A stretch of 64,000 nucleotides of DNA from Phytophthora hibernalis (taxonomy: Eukaryota; Oomycota; Peronosporomycetes; Peronosporales; Peronosporaceae). Below, one piece after another: positions 1 through 10,677 of this stretch; the stretch's first letter is position 1; each line of letters starts with the position of its first letter. A model generated the notes under the pieces. That model was not told the DNA's origin, did no database searches, and saw only the letters and a program-made list of their open reading frames with translations. The stretch is from contig JAAKBF010000138.1 in NCBI GenBank assembly GCA_012656075.1, forward strand, positions 1-64,000, read 5' to 3'. The position numbers and the translations under genes are program-made.

Positions 1-60
1 AAAGGCGAACTCGAATAATTCCGCATTGCTGCTTAGCCCTTCGAGGTGGTGGTTACGTAG

Positions 61-409
61 TTATTTCGGCTCGGGTTTTGGTGGGAGGGGCGCTAGTCCA
101 GGTCCGTGCAGCTGCCCCCTGAGCTCTGTTATCGCACGTATACTAATTCAGTACATCACCACAAATGAATTTTAAGAGAACATTACCTTCGAGTTGCTTG
201 AATTTCTTAGCAGCACTCTGCATGCGTTGAGCGCCAACGCGCTTTGAGCGGTGCTTCGCCCATGACATCTTACGGATATCGCTTCGAGAGTCTCGCACTT
301 TAATCCCTTTGCATCGTTTCTTGTGCTTCGAGAAGTTCGTGCGCGACACAGCATTCTCGCACTTCTCGCTGTCAACCATCGCGGCGCTGCCGTACGCTGC
401 CTTGGCCAT
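61..409 (-). CDS. Small basic protein of unknown function, two exons
   Basis: The ATG at 409 opens a Lys/Arg-rich protein (MAKAAYGSAAMVDSEKCENA at the start). The first exon ends at 187 and a 61-bp GT-AG intron (186 to 126) follows. Reading on in phase 1 gives a short Pro-rich tail with a TAA stop at 61-63, about 94 residues in all. There is a CENA...SKHKKRCKG stretch that could be a minimal metal-binding or nucleic-acid-binding motif, but it matches no zinc-finger spacing I know. The high basic content suggests a nucleolar or RNA-binding role, which is inference only. It has no frame break, unlike most genes here. Family not recognised. Confidence 0.5.
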
Positions 410-960
410 CTTGGAGAGTGATGACAGGCGGCCAAATGTCGTGATTGTATTGGTTATTTATATTTAAGTGAGATGCGTGCAGCTGATTGGATAACATATT
501 TTTGCATGGGATTGTTTTGGAGTTGCGCTGGTGAAAGAAGTAACGTTGCCGGTACCTGCCGGGTCAAAATTGATATTTCTCAACGTCGAAGCGATGATCA
601 GAGTGGACGAAGGTGACGTTATCGGAGGCTGCAGCCTAGGGCTCGATGGTGTAGACATAATTGTCGGTAGCGAGATGACCGCGCAGTACTGAGCTTTTGA
701 ATTATAATACGTGGTCCTATTGTCTGAGACTCTGACTACTACTACTATTTTAGTAGTCAGGTAAGTACGTTCGTGATTGCCGTCTACCACGAGAAGAATC
801 CAGGTGCAAAGTGGTGTCCGAGAGCTGGGTGCGAACAATTTCACTTTGTTCAGCAAAACTATATACCCGAAGTTTAGAGTACCAGTAACGCGAAAAGCCG
901 CTGCATTTCATGCTTACATAAAATGTACACGAGACACATTCGACCCTACGTGCCACGCGC
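410..960. other. Intergenic region, no gene seen
   Basis: This lies between the small basic gene and the 3' end of the JmjC gene. It holds only weak overlapping ORFs with no domain and a short ACT-type trinucleotide run near 735-752. It should contain the promoter of the small gene and the 3' UTR of the JmjC gene, but I see no clear TATA box or polyadenylation signal. Confidence 0.5.
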
Positions 961-3451
961 CTAGGCATGGTACTTGCGGAAGATGTGACCAGGTAGGACC
1001 CACTGGTCCCAGTCCTTCTCGTACTTGAGGTAGTGTACGTAGCAGGCATTGGTGCGAATGACCTTGAGCACGATCGCGTTGTACAGGTCGCCCTTGCTAC
1101 CCCAGCGCGCCATCACAGTCTCGTGCACCTCGGGCGTCTTCTTCAGAGCCACCTTCTTTCCCTTCTTGCGCTGATAGAGAGATGATACAGGCAGGAACTC
1201 GTCGTAGATAGATTCCCAGTCGGAGTAGTGGATCTGCACCAGCACCTGGTTTTGCACCACCTTGAGCACCTTGGCCTTGTTACGCTTCTCGAAGACCTGC
1301 ACGCCAATGATGTCGCCCACCTTGAGGCCTAGAGAGTCCCAGTGGGTATTTGCTGCCGATGCCTCAGCTTTGTGTTTAGCCAGCTTATTCTTGTTTGCCG
1401 CCGCTTCAATAATCTGCTGTGCTTCAGCCACTTCCTCACCGTTTAGCGCGGCCATTGCCTTCGTGAAAGTAGAGCCGTGGGTCGAGTTCTTCTTCTTGTT
1501 CAGTTTGGCGCTAGAATCAATACGCACCAGCAAGTGGTCAATGTCATCCAGCAGCTTTTTCCAGTCCCACGATTCTTCCGTGGGAAGGACCTGCTCCAGT
1601 GACAGCATCCGGCATGCATGGCGCAGCCCACGCAACGTGTCCAACTTGCGCAGCGTGGTAATGTCCTTGTTCAAGACCTGGTTGTTGGCATGGTAACTCT
1701 CCTCCAGCGCTGACATCACATCGTGCGCAGCGTTCCAAAGAATCTCGGCATGATTGATCGTCGGGGAGTCCTGCGCCAAAAATGATCGCAAGAACCCCGT
1801 GAGGTTCACTGTGTCCACGTGGAAGCGGTGGTACGACAAGCATGCCGTTACGTTCTCGCAAGCGTGCAGCGTGCCCTCAGGCATGTACAAGATTTGACCG
1901 GGCTTCACATCGACCCGCCACGCTGGGAGAAACGCTAGTTGAGGCATCTTGTCCAGATCCACGTCGTGGAAGTTCACCGATTCGTGAACCGAGTCCAGTT
2001 TAGCCGCCTGACGGTGCAGCATTGTCACACGCTTGGTGCCGATGATAGGGGCGATGGTGATGCCAAGACCACCCGGGTCCAGGTGCATGCGACTCCTTGT
2101 GCTTTTCTGGCCCATGAACAAGTACTGCAGTGGATTGTCGCCGCGCACAGCATCCAGCCAGTAGAGAAGCAAGTTGTCTCCCAGCACAGGCAGCTCCTTA
2201 CACTTGTAGCACAGCACTTGACCGGCCTTCGGGTCCAATGGGAATTGCCACTGGTGCAAGTAGTAGTCCGACTTTTCGGGCTCCCAGTAGTTCTTCACGT
2301 AATAGCTCAGCGGCAAATACGTCTTGATCGGGTTGCGTTCCTCATAGTTGCGCTCCAGCACGGGCACCTTCACGGCGTGGATGCCGTCCAGGAACGCCGT
2401 CGTGTTCAGCTTTCCGTCTGGGTTTACCCATCCGTCTGCAAACCGGAGCCAGTCCGTGTGGCCCTCGAGCAAGAACGGCTCGCCTGCAAAGCGCTTCGCC
2501 TGGATCTTCTCCTTTGCAAGGCGGTTGTTCACGTTGATCACCTCCACTTGCTTGAAATACAAGTGCTCCCACTGCGTCGGGATCGTGTACGTCGGGTTTG
2601 TGCCTTGCGTCTTGGCATCCTCTGACGCGTACGTGGTCTCCTCAGCCAGCGCTGTCCTGAGAGGCGGGGCTGCAGTGACTGCGGGCTCTTCGTCCGTCTT
2701 ATCGCTCGCCTTAGGCCGCTTTCCTTCCGCCCCTGACTCGGTGATTCCCGTTTTTTCCAGCGAGCGCTTGCGTGCACTGCCCTGTTGCTTCCCAAAGATC
2801 GGCGCCAACTTGTCACCAGTGGATTCCGCTGAGGCATCGTCCTTGGGCGCGACCGCCGCCGCAATCGCTTCCACTTCCGCCACGACCGCTTCAGCAGCAG
2901 GCTCAGGGATGGTTCCCCCAAAGAACGGAGGACGCAGAGGCAGCGGCTGCCCAGTCAGCACTGCCACACATAACAGTATCAGCTTCACAGTTACAGGTAT
3001 TGGCAACCCCGAAAGCTGCCGCGTACCACCCGCGATGCTCCCTTTAAAGTACTCGAGCGCCTTCTCATTGGCCTTCAGCACGTCCAGCATCCCCTGGATG
3101 GCGGACGCCGCGCCAATGGTTCTACGACACACAACCAATAGTCAGTCTTTCACTCTTTCGCTATCTCTCTTCTCAGAAGCTACTTCCACGCACTTTTCCT
3201 CCACCAACTGCGTGCGCAGCTCGTACGTCTTCTGACTCAGCGCCGGGTGCCCCGCGAGCCCCTCGCTCACCTACCACCAATGTCACAATATCGTTACTTA
3301 ACCGTTGGATAACTAACGTGCTTAGTCACTGGCACTGGTCCACCTGCAGGATGACGCGGTCCAGCTGGCCGGTCTCCAGCGGCGCCGACGTGGCCAGCAC
3401 GCCCTCGTCCAGCTCCACGTGCTGCTCAAACGCTTTGGCTGCACTCTCCAT
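961..3451 (-). CDS. JmjC-domain oxygenase with C-terminal chromo-barrel/Tudor-like repeats
   Basis: Likely a nuclear Fe(II)/2-oxoglutarate oxygenase (histone demethylase or protein hydroxylase). The main ORF runs from about 3138 to the TAG at 961. It shows an acidic, Ser/Ala-rich N-terminal region, then a JmjC core with the iron motif HxD in SRMHLDPGGLG, a likely 2-oxoglutarate Lys in GTKRVTML and the distal His in PEGTLHACEN. Two barrel-like modules close the protein: one near VGDIIGVQVF, the other with HYLKYEKDWDQWV, the Tudor-knot/chromo-barrel signature. The true start is probably the ATG at 3451 (MESAAKAFEQHVELDEGV), upstream of two or three short introns; an in-frame GT-AG segment near 2960-3040 (81 bp) looks like one. 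The upper part of the core (QWQFPLDP) recalls JMJD4/JMJD6-type enzymes. Substrate unknown. Confidence 0.8.
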
Positions 3452-3559
3452 CGCTCTTCCCGCCAAATGGAGAGGGAGAGTGGGGTCAATCCATCCTAAG
3501 TACGGATAATGTAACTCACACCATTTCGAGGTTCTTAACCGTTTCCGCAATCTCGCGCA
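3452..3559. promoter_or_regulatory. Shared divergent promoter, JmjC gene / PWWP-JAMM gene
   Basis: Only 108 bp separate the JmjC start (3451, minus) from the first ATG of the PWWP-JAMM gene (3560, plus). Both promoters must lie here or in the first exons. No TATA box is obvious. Such compact head-to-head pairs are common in oomycetes and suggest co-expression. Confidence 0.5.
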
Positions 3560-6500
3560 ATGGTGGCTCCGGGCGCGAAGAAGCCATCAAGCTCTCGGCA
3601 GGACGAGGGCTGCGGGCGCGCCACGAGGCGCTGGCGCTGGTGGAGGAGCAGTTCCGCGACTTCGACGTGGTGTGGTCCAAGGTGCACGGCTTCCCGTGGT
3701 GGCCTGGCGTGCTCTTCCACTCGTGGGACGTGGTGCGACGCGCTGGCATCCGCACGGACCCCAAGATCGTGAAGGAGCTAGTGGTGCCGCCGCCCGAGAA
3801 GGTGCCGGGACGAGGACGGGCGCCCTCCGCCTGCGTCGCCACTGCCTTGTCATGTTCCTGGACAAATTCAACTTTTCGGTCGTGGAGATCGAACCTGGTA
3901 GCGTCGCGAGCTTCACGGCGCACTACGATCTGTACCAGCGCGCAGTTATGGGCACCAAGAACAAGAAGAAGACGGAGTTTAGACGAGCGCTCGTGAAGGC
4001 TACAGAGCTGCTGCACTTGGTGGGGAAATAGGAGGGGTTACAGGGTTTTAACGAGTTTTTTCACTGATTTTTGGTGGGTTTTGATAGGGAAATGAGTATG
4101 TGGAGGGTGATCTGGTCATGCTGGAGGAGCCGAGCCCGCCGAGAAGAAGCAGCGAATGGAGGAGGTGATGGGCGCAGACGAGGAAGAAGAAGGCAGCGCG
4201 TCGCTGGATGACGCGTGGAAGCCGCATCGTTTAGTGCAGAAGAGGTGAGTGACGTGTCGGTGGAGGCAAAGAAACCGGCACGTAAGTCGCAGAAGAAGAG
4301 GAGAGGGACGGTGGCGGACGCGAAAGATGTGGAGGAAGTTGAGAATGAGGACGATGTGGTGCTCGTGACGCCAGCGAAGCAGCGACGAAAAGCACCAGCG
4401 AAGGACGCCAAGCCGAAAGCTCGGAAAGCGTCGAGAAAAGAAATCCAAGGGGCAGCGCATGTTGTTTCACGGTCTTCGTCGCCGATTGATCTGACAAATA
4501 CCCCGGAGAGCGAGAAAAAGAAATCACACAATGATAGAGCAAGCGGCAAAAGGTCAGGAAAGCCACCCAAGTCCTGGAAGAAGAAAATTGATGGCGATGG
4601 TGCTGAGAAGCGTGGTCGCAGTAAAGTTCTGATAGTGGACGATGATGACGAATTTCCGGTTCAATTGGCTAAGCTTGACGGTGATAATGAGCAGGTTCCA
4701 AAGGAAGTTGCAGACATGACTAAGGAGGACGAACTGAGCGATCTGGCGCTGACGCCGCTGTCGTCAATTTGGACGACGACGGTGGCTGGTGATCGAAATG
4801 CTGGAGTTCACACACATCTGGCGTACAAGCAAGATTTTTGTGGGATGACGCTGTGTTCACAGACGACCTCAGCATCGCTGAAAAGGAGAAGGCTGAGGTC
4901 GAACGGAAGCAGGCTGAAGACGCTGCAGCGCACGCTGGGTCTGGGCGTTCGACAGGCAAGCGGCAGTCGCGGTCTGTTCAGCAATCGCAAATTCGTCAAA
5001 ACCTAATGACAGGAAACTTAGATCCGCATACGATGGTCCAATGCACTGCCTACCGCCCAAAAGATTACGTGGAGGACCCGAATAGTCGAAGTCGCGGAGG
5101 GCCTACACTAGACCCCCCATTTCAGGTTGTGGTGCACCCGGATGCAGTATTTGTGGCTGATCTTCACTCGCACCTTGCTACTTGTGAAATCATTGGTTTC
5201 CTAGGCGGAAAATGGGATGAAGCTTCCAAGACTTTGTACATTCAGGCTGCCTTTCCGTGTCGCTCGCTAGTTATTGATGGGGACGATGGATCGACTGACG
5301 TTGAAATGGATCCGGAAGTGAAATTGAACTGCGTGGCATCATTGAAAACGCGCAGCTAGAGGTCGTGGGCTGGTACCATTCCCATCCAGCATTTGCCCCT
5401 GATCCATCCGTTCGAGATATCGAAAATCAAACAAGTTATCAACAGCTTTTCAACGTCCTGGCACTATCAAAGATGCGAGTGGGGAAAATAAACCGCTGGA
5501 GCCATTTGTCGGACTGATTGTTGGCACGTATGATACCCGACGAAATTCGGCGGTCAGTCTCTTCCGCTATTTCCACACACGAGGCGAAAAGGTCAGCGGG
5601 GGAGCGCGGCGTGAAATATACATGCCTTACGAGTTCATTCCGGGTCGACGCCATTTCCGAGGCCTGCTGCAGGATGAAGAGCGGGAAAAGACACGATTAT
5701 TTCCAATGTACCGTTCAGTTTTGAAGCTCTTTGACTTAGAGCTGACACCTGTCAAGCAACAACTACCAGTGGATATTAAGGTTGCACCCACGCGGAGGAC
5801 TACATCTAAATCATCACCGATGAGAAAGCGCAAACAGAGTTCAGAGAATGCTGGAGATGAGCCAGTGAAGAAGGCTAGGGCAAAAGCAAACACTCCGCAC
5901 GCTGTACTCCAGCAAGCCAGATTGATTTGACTAGAGAATATGACACCAATAATCCGCAGCCTACAGAAAATGCGGTGGCAAAGAGAGGAAGTAAGTCTGC
6001 GGCGACGAATGGAGATATGGCTGAGACCACTATAGTAGAAGCAATCATTTCGAATGATCCCGCCCCTCATGACGAAAATGGCGTAAAAGTCCCAGCGCTT
6101 TCCAATGGTGTTGACGTGAGCAGTAGTATGGCTGCCGATGAAAAACCAGAAGATCTTGAAGTTGTCAGCGTTAAACGACAAGTCGCGGAGGTCATCGCGG
6201 ACACTGTACTATCTATTTCTGAGGCTACTGACAACGGTGGCAAACAGCAAAAGAAATCAAGAAAAGGCTATCATTTAAAGCAGATAAGTGAAAATTCGGG
6301 CAGTTCCGGAGGCGATGATCAACTCCCTAAGGTTAGCCCTGTGGACCGTGACGCGATGGCCAAATCAGTGGCGAATGGCTCTTTAGCGAGAGTCGCGCAG
6401 CACGAGGGTACCGAATCGGGTGCTGCATCGGTTAAGAGCGACGTGGACTCCAATATCCTGCAAACCTCATCGTCATCAGCTGCAAAAATTTGCGTGTCTC

Positions 6501-7751
6501 TGTCAACGAGCAGCAGCTCCAGTCGAAAACGGAATCGCAAACCCACGAAGACGATAAAAATAGCAATCGGTCAAATTCGCCAGCAAGCGATGGGTCATCG
6601 CCCGGTAGATCTCCAAGTGCGATCCAACCTCCAGCCCAGACATTATTTGATGCGTTTCAAGCACCAGGGCCTCGGCTTCCGAACGGAGGAACGCATGGAG
6701 ACAGTGTACAACCGCCCAACCGTACTGGCTGTCCAAAACCAGATAATCTGGTAGTCGCCGAAATGCATTACATTGAGGTGGATGAAAACATGGGCATATC
6801 TGTACCTAGTCATGCTGGCGAGTCGGAGAGGGCCCATGTGGACAAGGCCCCGGTGCCTGTGAATGCTACAAAGTATGGTAATCTTGTCAACCCCGATGTT
6901 CAAGTTTTTGTGACCAACTTGGTGAACATAGTGGTGGAGAGAGTGGTTCAAGCCGAGGCAGGTGATGGTATATTGCAAGATGGAAGAGAAGCTTTGCCTC
7001 CTCCAACCGTTCCTTCGTCCTCTTCTGATGTGGCAAACGGGTGTTCTTCGGACCCCGGCAGCTCTGCGGACGACGTGGCGGTAAATGGCTTTGCGAAAAT
7101 GGAAGTCAAAGACAATGATGGGACGTCCGACGCAGTAGTAAAAAGAAATGTGGCTGCTCCTGCTAAGGACTTCAATTCAAGCGAAAATGGAAAGCAACGA
7201 AGTACGAGCCCACTTCTTTTGGGAGCAATTGTGAGGTCGAAGATATCCAGACGTCATTGAAGAAGATGGCATGTCATGTCGACAAGTTAAAGGCTGTCTG
7301 GGCTTCCAACCCAAGTAAAGCTGAAACTAGCCTCCCAACTGATGCACGCCCTATTACGGACTCCAAGCTCGTAATGGTGAATCCCGAAGTCAGGCAAGGT
7401 GGTGTAACTGGCGAGCAAGACTATCTTACTTCATTGCGAATCAAGTACGGCCCAGGCGTGGGTGGATGTACAGAGCAGGTGATCACTTTGGTGGACTATT
7501 ATCGTGAATTCGAGCGACGCACGGACCTGAATGAGATTTGGAAATCACGGATAACCAAGCTGGAGAAGATTGAGAGTTCTCTCTCAGAATACGTCCAATA
7601 CCTGAACATCCCTGCGGCCCTCAGACATGGCTTTATCAAGGTACGCCGATTATTGCGTTTGGTTTGTGATTTGCGTAGTGCTAACTTGTTGTGTTAGGAC
7701 CTTATTTCGTATCTGCGCGAGTCGTGGGAAACAAACGATCGACGAAGATGA
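3560..7751 (+). CDS. PWWP-domain plus JAMM/MPN metalloprotease protein (deubiquitinase-like)
   Basis: A PWWP reader (DVVWSKVHGFPWWPG near 3660-3705, then HCLVMFLDKFNFSVVEIE near 3832-3890) leads through a 68-bp intron (4020-4087, branch-like CTGAT) into a Lys-rich acidic linker. An MPN domain follows from about 5125. It has the JAMM+ motif GWYHSHPAFAPDPSVRD (5371-5421), the zinc ligands of a catalytically active Zn peptidase. Family relatives MYSM1 and MPND act on ubiquitinated histones or chromatin. A long low-complexity tail follows. A 57-bp intron (7641-7697) precedes the last exon, which ends in TGA at 7749-7751. Frame breaks near 3610, 3815, 4130, 4213, 4780-4850, 5330, 5447, 5918, 6490 and 7215 interrupt the reading, with homology continuing across each. 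Probably a nuclear histone deubiquitinase. The alternative is two adjacent genes split at 4020, but the clean in-phase splice argues for one. Confidence 0.7.
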
Positions 7752-7896
7752 AGTTCTTCGAAGTACCATCAAGTGATTAGCCGAAAAGCAGTGATTTATT
7801 TGGGCCATTCTTCGTTTTCGAAATACCATAACACGTGAACGCACTACTTCCACTAATCTGCCGATCTGATTGTCTTATTCCCCATGCGCTACTGCC

Positions 7897-10153
7897 TCAG
7901 CACCCAGTCCCCTCGATCGCCGGCTGATCGTTATACTTGCTCACACGCCGCAAAATGGGTCGGGCTGGCCCGCGTCGAGAACTCGTCACAGGGGGCACGT
8001 ACACTGAGCCGTATGGATCTTGATATTGCGAGCGGCCATACGAAGGCATCGAGTACGAAGGTCCCGGAGGTTGTGTTAGCAAGCCAGGCGGGTCGTGTAT
8101 CCTGAATTCTTGCCGACTCCACCGTTTTCCGAACCGGAGTCTCTGAGATCGTCCGAACACCCCATCTGGACCACCTGCGTTTTCATGCTGGTCCGGATTT
8201 TGATCCTGTTGCGAGGATATTTGAGCAGACGAGGTCACTACAGGAACATTGGTAATAGGACGGCTTCGGCTGCTCTGATATAGCCTCGTGTCGACGTTGG
8301 CATTGTCGTCAATGCAAAAACGCGAGCGAGAAAGGTTCTCCTTCTGTCTCATCCAGTCTGGCTTCAGCCCACCAGTCACACGACGCGAGGCTGGGGGTTG
8401 AGTTGGAGCAGGAGACTGTAATGGGGTGGTGCCTGTCTAGGCCGCGATATCCTAGGGATTGGCGTGTTGTCGTCCGGAACCAGGTGCTCTTCAGGCGGCA
8501 CCCTCGGCGCCGATGAGGCCTGGCGCTGGGGTCGCTGTGATGGCGATTGCCGTCGATTCAACTGGAGGCTTCCACGTCCAGGGGGTCCGCCACGACCCCC
8601 ACGCCGAGCTTGCTGCTGTGGTCTACTATTTGACTGCCGAATCGTGGCAGGCGTCTTTGGTGCTGTCTTCGAAGCAGAGGGGATATTCTTGATCCAAGAA
8701 CTCTTGATCCATTTAGCAAGACCCAGGATGCATTTTGGCAAAGCCCTCTTACGTCCTGGAGGCCCACGCGCTTTACTCAAATAGTTGATAGTCTTGCCAA
8801 TATTCGAGTCAATCACCTGATCTCTTGCAGGTGTGGGCAGCATGGCGACAATCTTCAAAACGTGAAGCAGTTCATCATCATGCTCCATGCGCTCGCGAAC
8901 CTTTTCTGGTGAATTACATGCACCGTCCTCTTTACTTTCTTCGTCCTCGTCAAGAACTTCAGTTGAAAAGGAGTTCAACAAGTGATTAAGCACAATCAAT
9001 CCGTCAGCCTCCATAAAGCGAATAACAGCGTCACGGTCCCGAACGTCAGGGTTGCCTAGCAAGTCGTACTGCAGGGCTATTTTCACGCTATTCGCCTCCT
9101 GTCGATCCAACAAATTCAGTAGCGAGGCCCGTAGAAGCTCGAACGCCATAGCGCGCCTCGGCAGTGGTTCCGTTGCCTCGTGGGCTTTCTTATCAATGAT
9201 ATAGAACGGCAGTGAGCTCTTCTTCCCTTCCAGCGGTGAATCGGCGGGTTTTGCGTCAGATGCAAGCTCTTTGTTTCTCGGTTCTTCGTGAGTTTCAATA
9301 ATCTCCACTACGTCATCCTGGTCTGCCACCTCACCTTCATCAACACACATAGGTTCTGACTCACTAGCCATCTCCAACGTATTTGCCAGAGCAGCACTAC
9401 CTACTGTGCCACTCATAATCTCTAAAATGTTAGGTGCCGGCTCTGTCTCCTGACCTGCACCAGCCCCCACCTCAGCTTGATCGACTTGTACAACTCCATT
9501 GATCCGTTCTTCGTCAGCCACACTCTCCACCACTGCAACAGACCCTGCCGGAACCTGCTCAACTGCGGCACCGCTTTCAGCCTCGACACGTGGCCGCTTC
9601 CTACTGCCAGGCACTACCTCGTCTTCATCCGTACTTCTTGTTCTGATCGTGCCGTTCCGTGCCTTTTCCGTCTCGGTGATGAGAAGAATGGTGACTTGAC
9701 CAGGGCAATCATGCCGTCGATGACAGCCGACTCTGATACCTCTTCGGTCGAGCCGTCCTCATAATCCACACAATATCGATCTCCAAACGGCAAGAAGCAC
9801 GTCACGTGACCGCGTATATCTTCATCCACATGACTGTCCTCATCACTTGAGCCTTGTTGAGGTCGGCGCAGCTTGACACCCAAATATCGACTAGTTGTGG
9901 TGTCCTTCACTGGAGGGGGAAGTCGTCCTGATCGTCGTCGTGGAGCTCGATATTAGGCGCCGACAGGAATTTCATCACCTCCCCTCGAGCCAGTCGTATG
10001 GGTTCCCCCTTCAGGCACGAACAGCGTATAACAGTCCAGCGCCTCATCGTAGCGTGTGAGCCACCCATGCTCTGCCCCGCCCTTCTTGGGCTGTTTGCGC
10101 ACCACGTGCGAGCCCACGAAGCCGAACGGGTCCTTGTTCTCAATGTGCGCCAT
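7897..10153 (-). CDS. Tudor-like plus TFIIS N-terminal (TND) domain protein
   Basis: The ATG at 10153 starts MAHIENKDPFGFVGSHVVRK, a Tudor-like module of the PTM/DIR17 kind (FVGSHVV..., YDEALDCYTLFVPEG). A second such module lies at 9750-9830 (FLPFGDRYCVDYEDGSTEEV). After an acidic linker there is a helical segment from about 9120. A TFIIS N-terminal/LW-like bundle follows near 8690-8890 (LLHVLKIVAMLPTPARDQVI, then IGKTINYLSKARG and LAKWIKSSWI). An RGG/Pro-rich tail ends at 7897. The combination points to a chromatin-bound transcription elongation factor or adaptor. The gene converges on the PWWP-JAMM gene with 145 bp between stops. Frame breaks near 10005, 9915, 9625 and 8380. The domain calls rest on motif spacing, not on a search. 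Confidence 0.65.
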
Positions 10154-10677
10154 CTTTACCCTATGAAAGATGCCGCACTTACACCCAGAACTCGCTTAAA
10201 TTTCGAGACCGGGGTGTCCAAACGTGCTGTTGGGCGTTTTCACAAAAAAGTGTCTAGACGTCCAGAAACTTAATAACTGGAGTGCGAGGCCCTTCTCGTG
10301 TCGACTCTCGTTGCTATCTCTTGGCCGTCACTTAACACTGCACGCAGTAGCGACCGACTTTTCTCTTTTTTCTTCTCTTTGGGTCGGGTACCTTTCCTCT
10401 CTTTAAGCTGCCACGTTCTCCTTATCCGCACGCCAAAGCAAAGCGCTGTTGGACTTAGGAGCGGATGGGAGATGCAGAGCAGCCACCGAGAGAAGGAGGA
10501 GACGACGCCAAACGAGGGGAGACGAGGCAAAAGCGCTCGAACACGAGTTCTGTGCCTTTTTGACTACTTGCCGAATAAGGTCTGGCTAAAATATACCAAT
10601 CGATGAATTACGAACAATACGATTGGTTGAAATTCAGTATTTCCATATTGGACGAAGCGCCACACGAGTGTGAATTG
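10154..10677. promoter_or_regulatory. Divergent intergenic region
   Basis: 524 bp between two divergent genes. It contains a pyrimidine-rich stretch (about 10355-10405) on the plus strand of a kind common upstream of oomycete genes. No conserved ORF; short ORFs on both strands show no domain. Confidence 0.35.

Noticed and set aside
1262..3235. Long plus-strand ORFs opposite the JmjC gene
   Set aside because: They are shadows of the GC-rich minus-strand coding region; no domain, and the JmjC motifs are on the minus strand.
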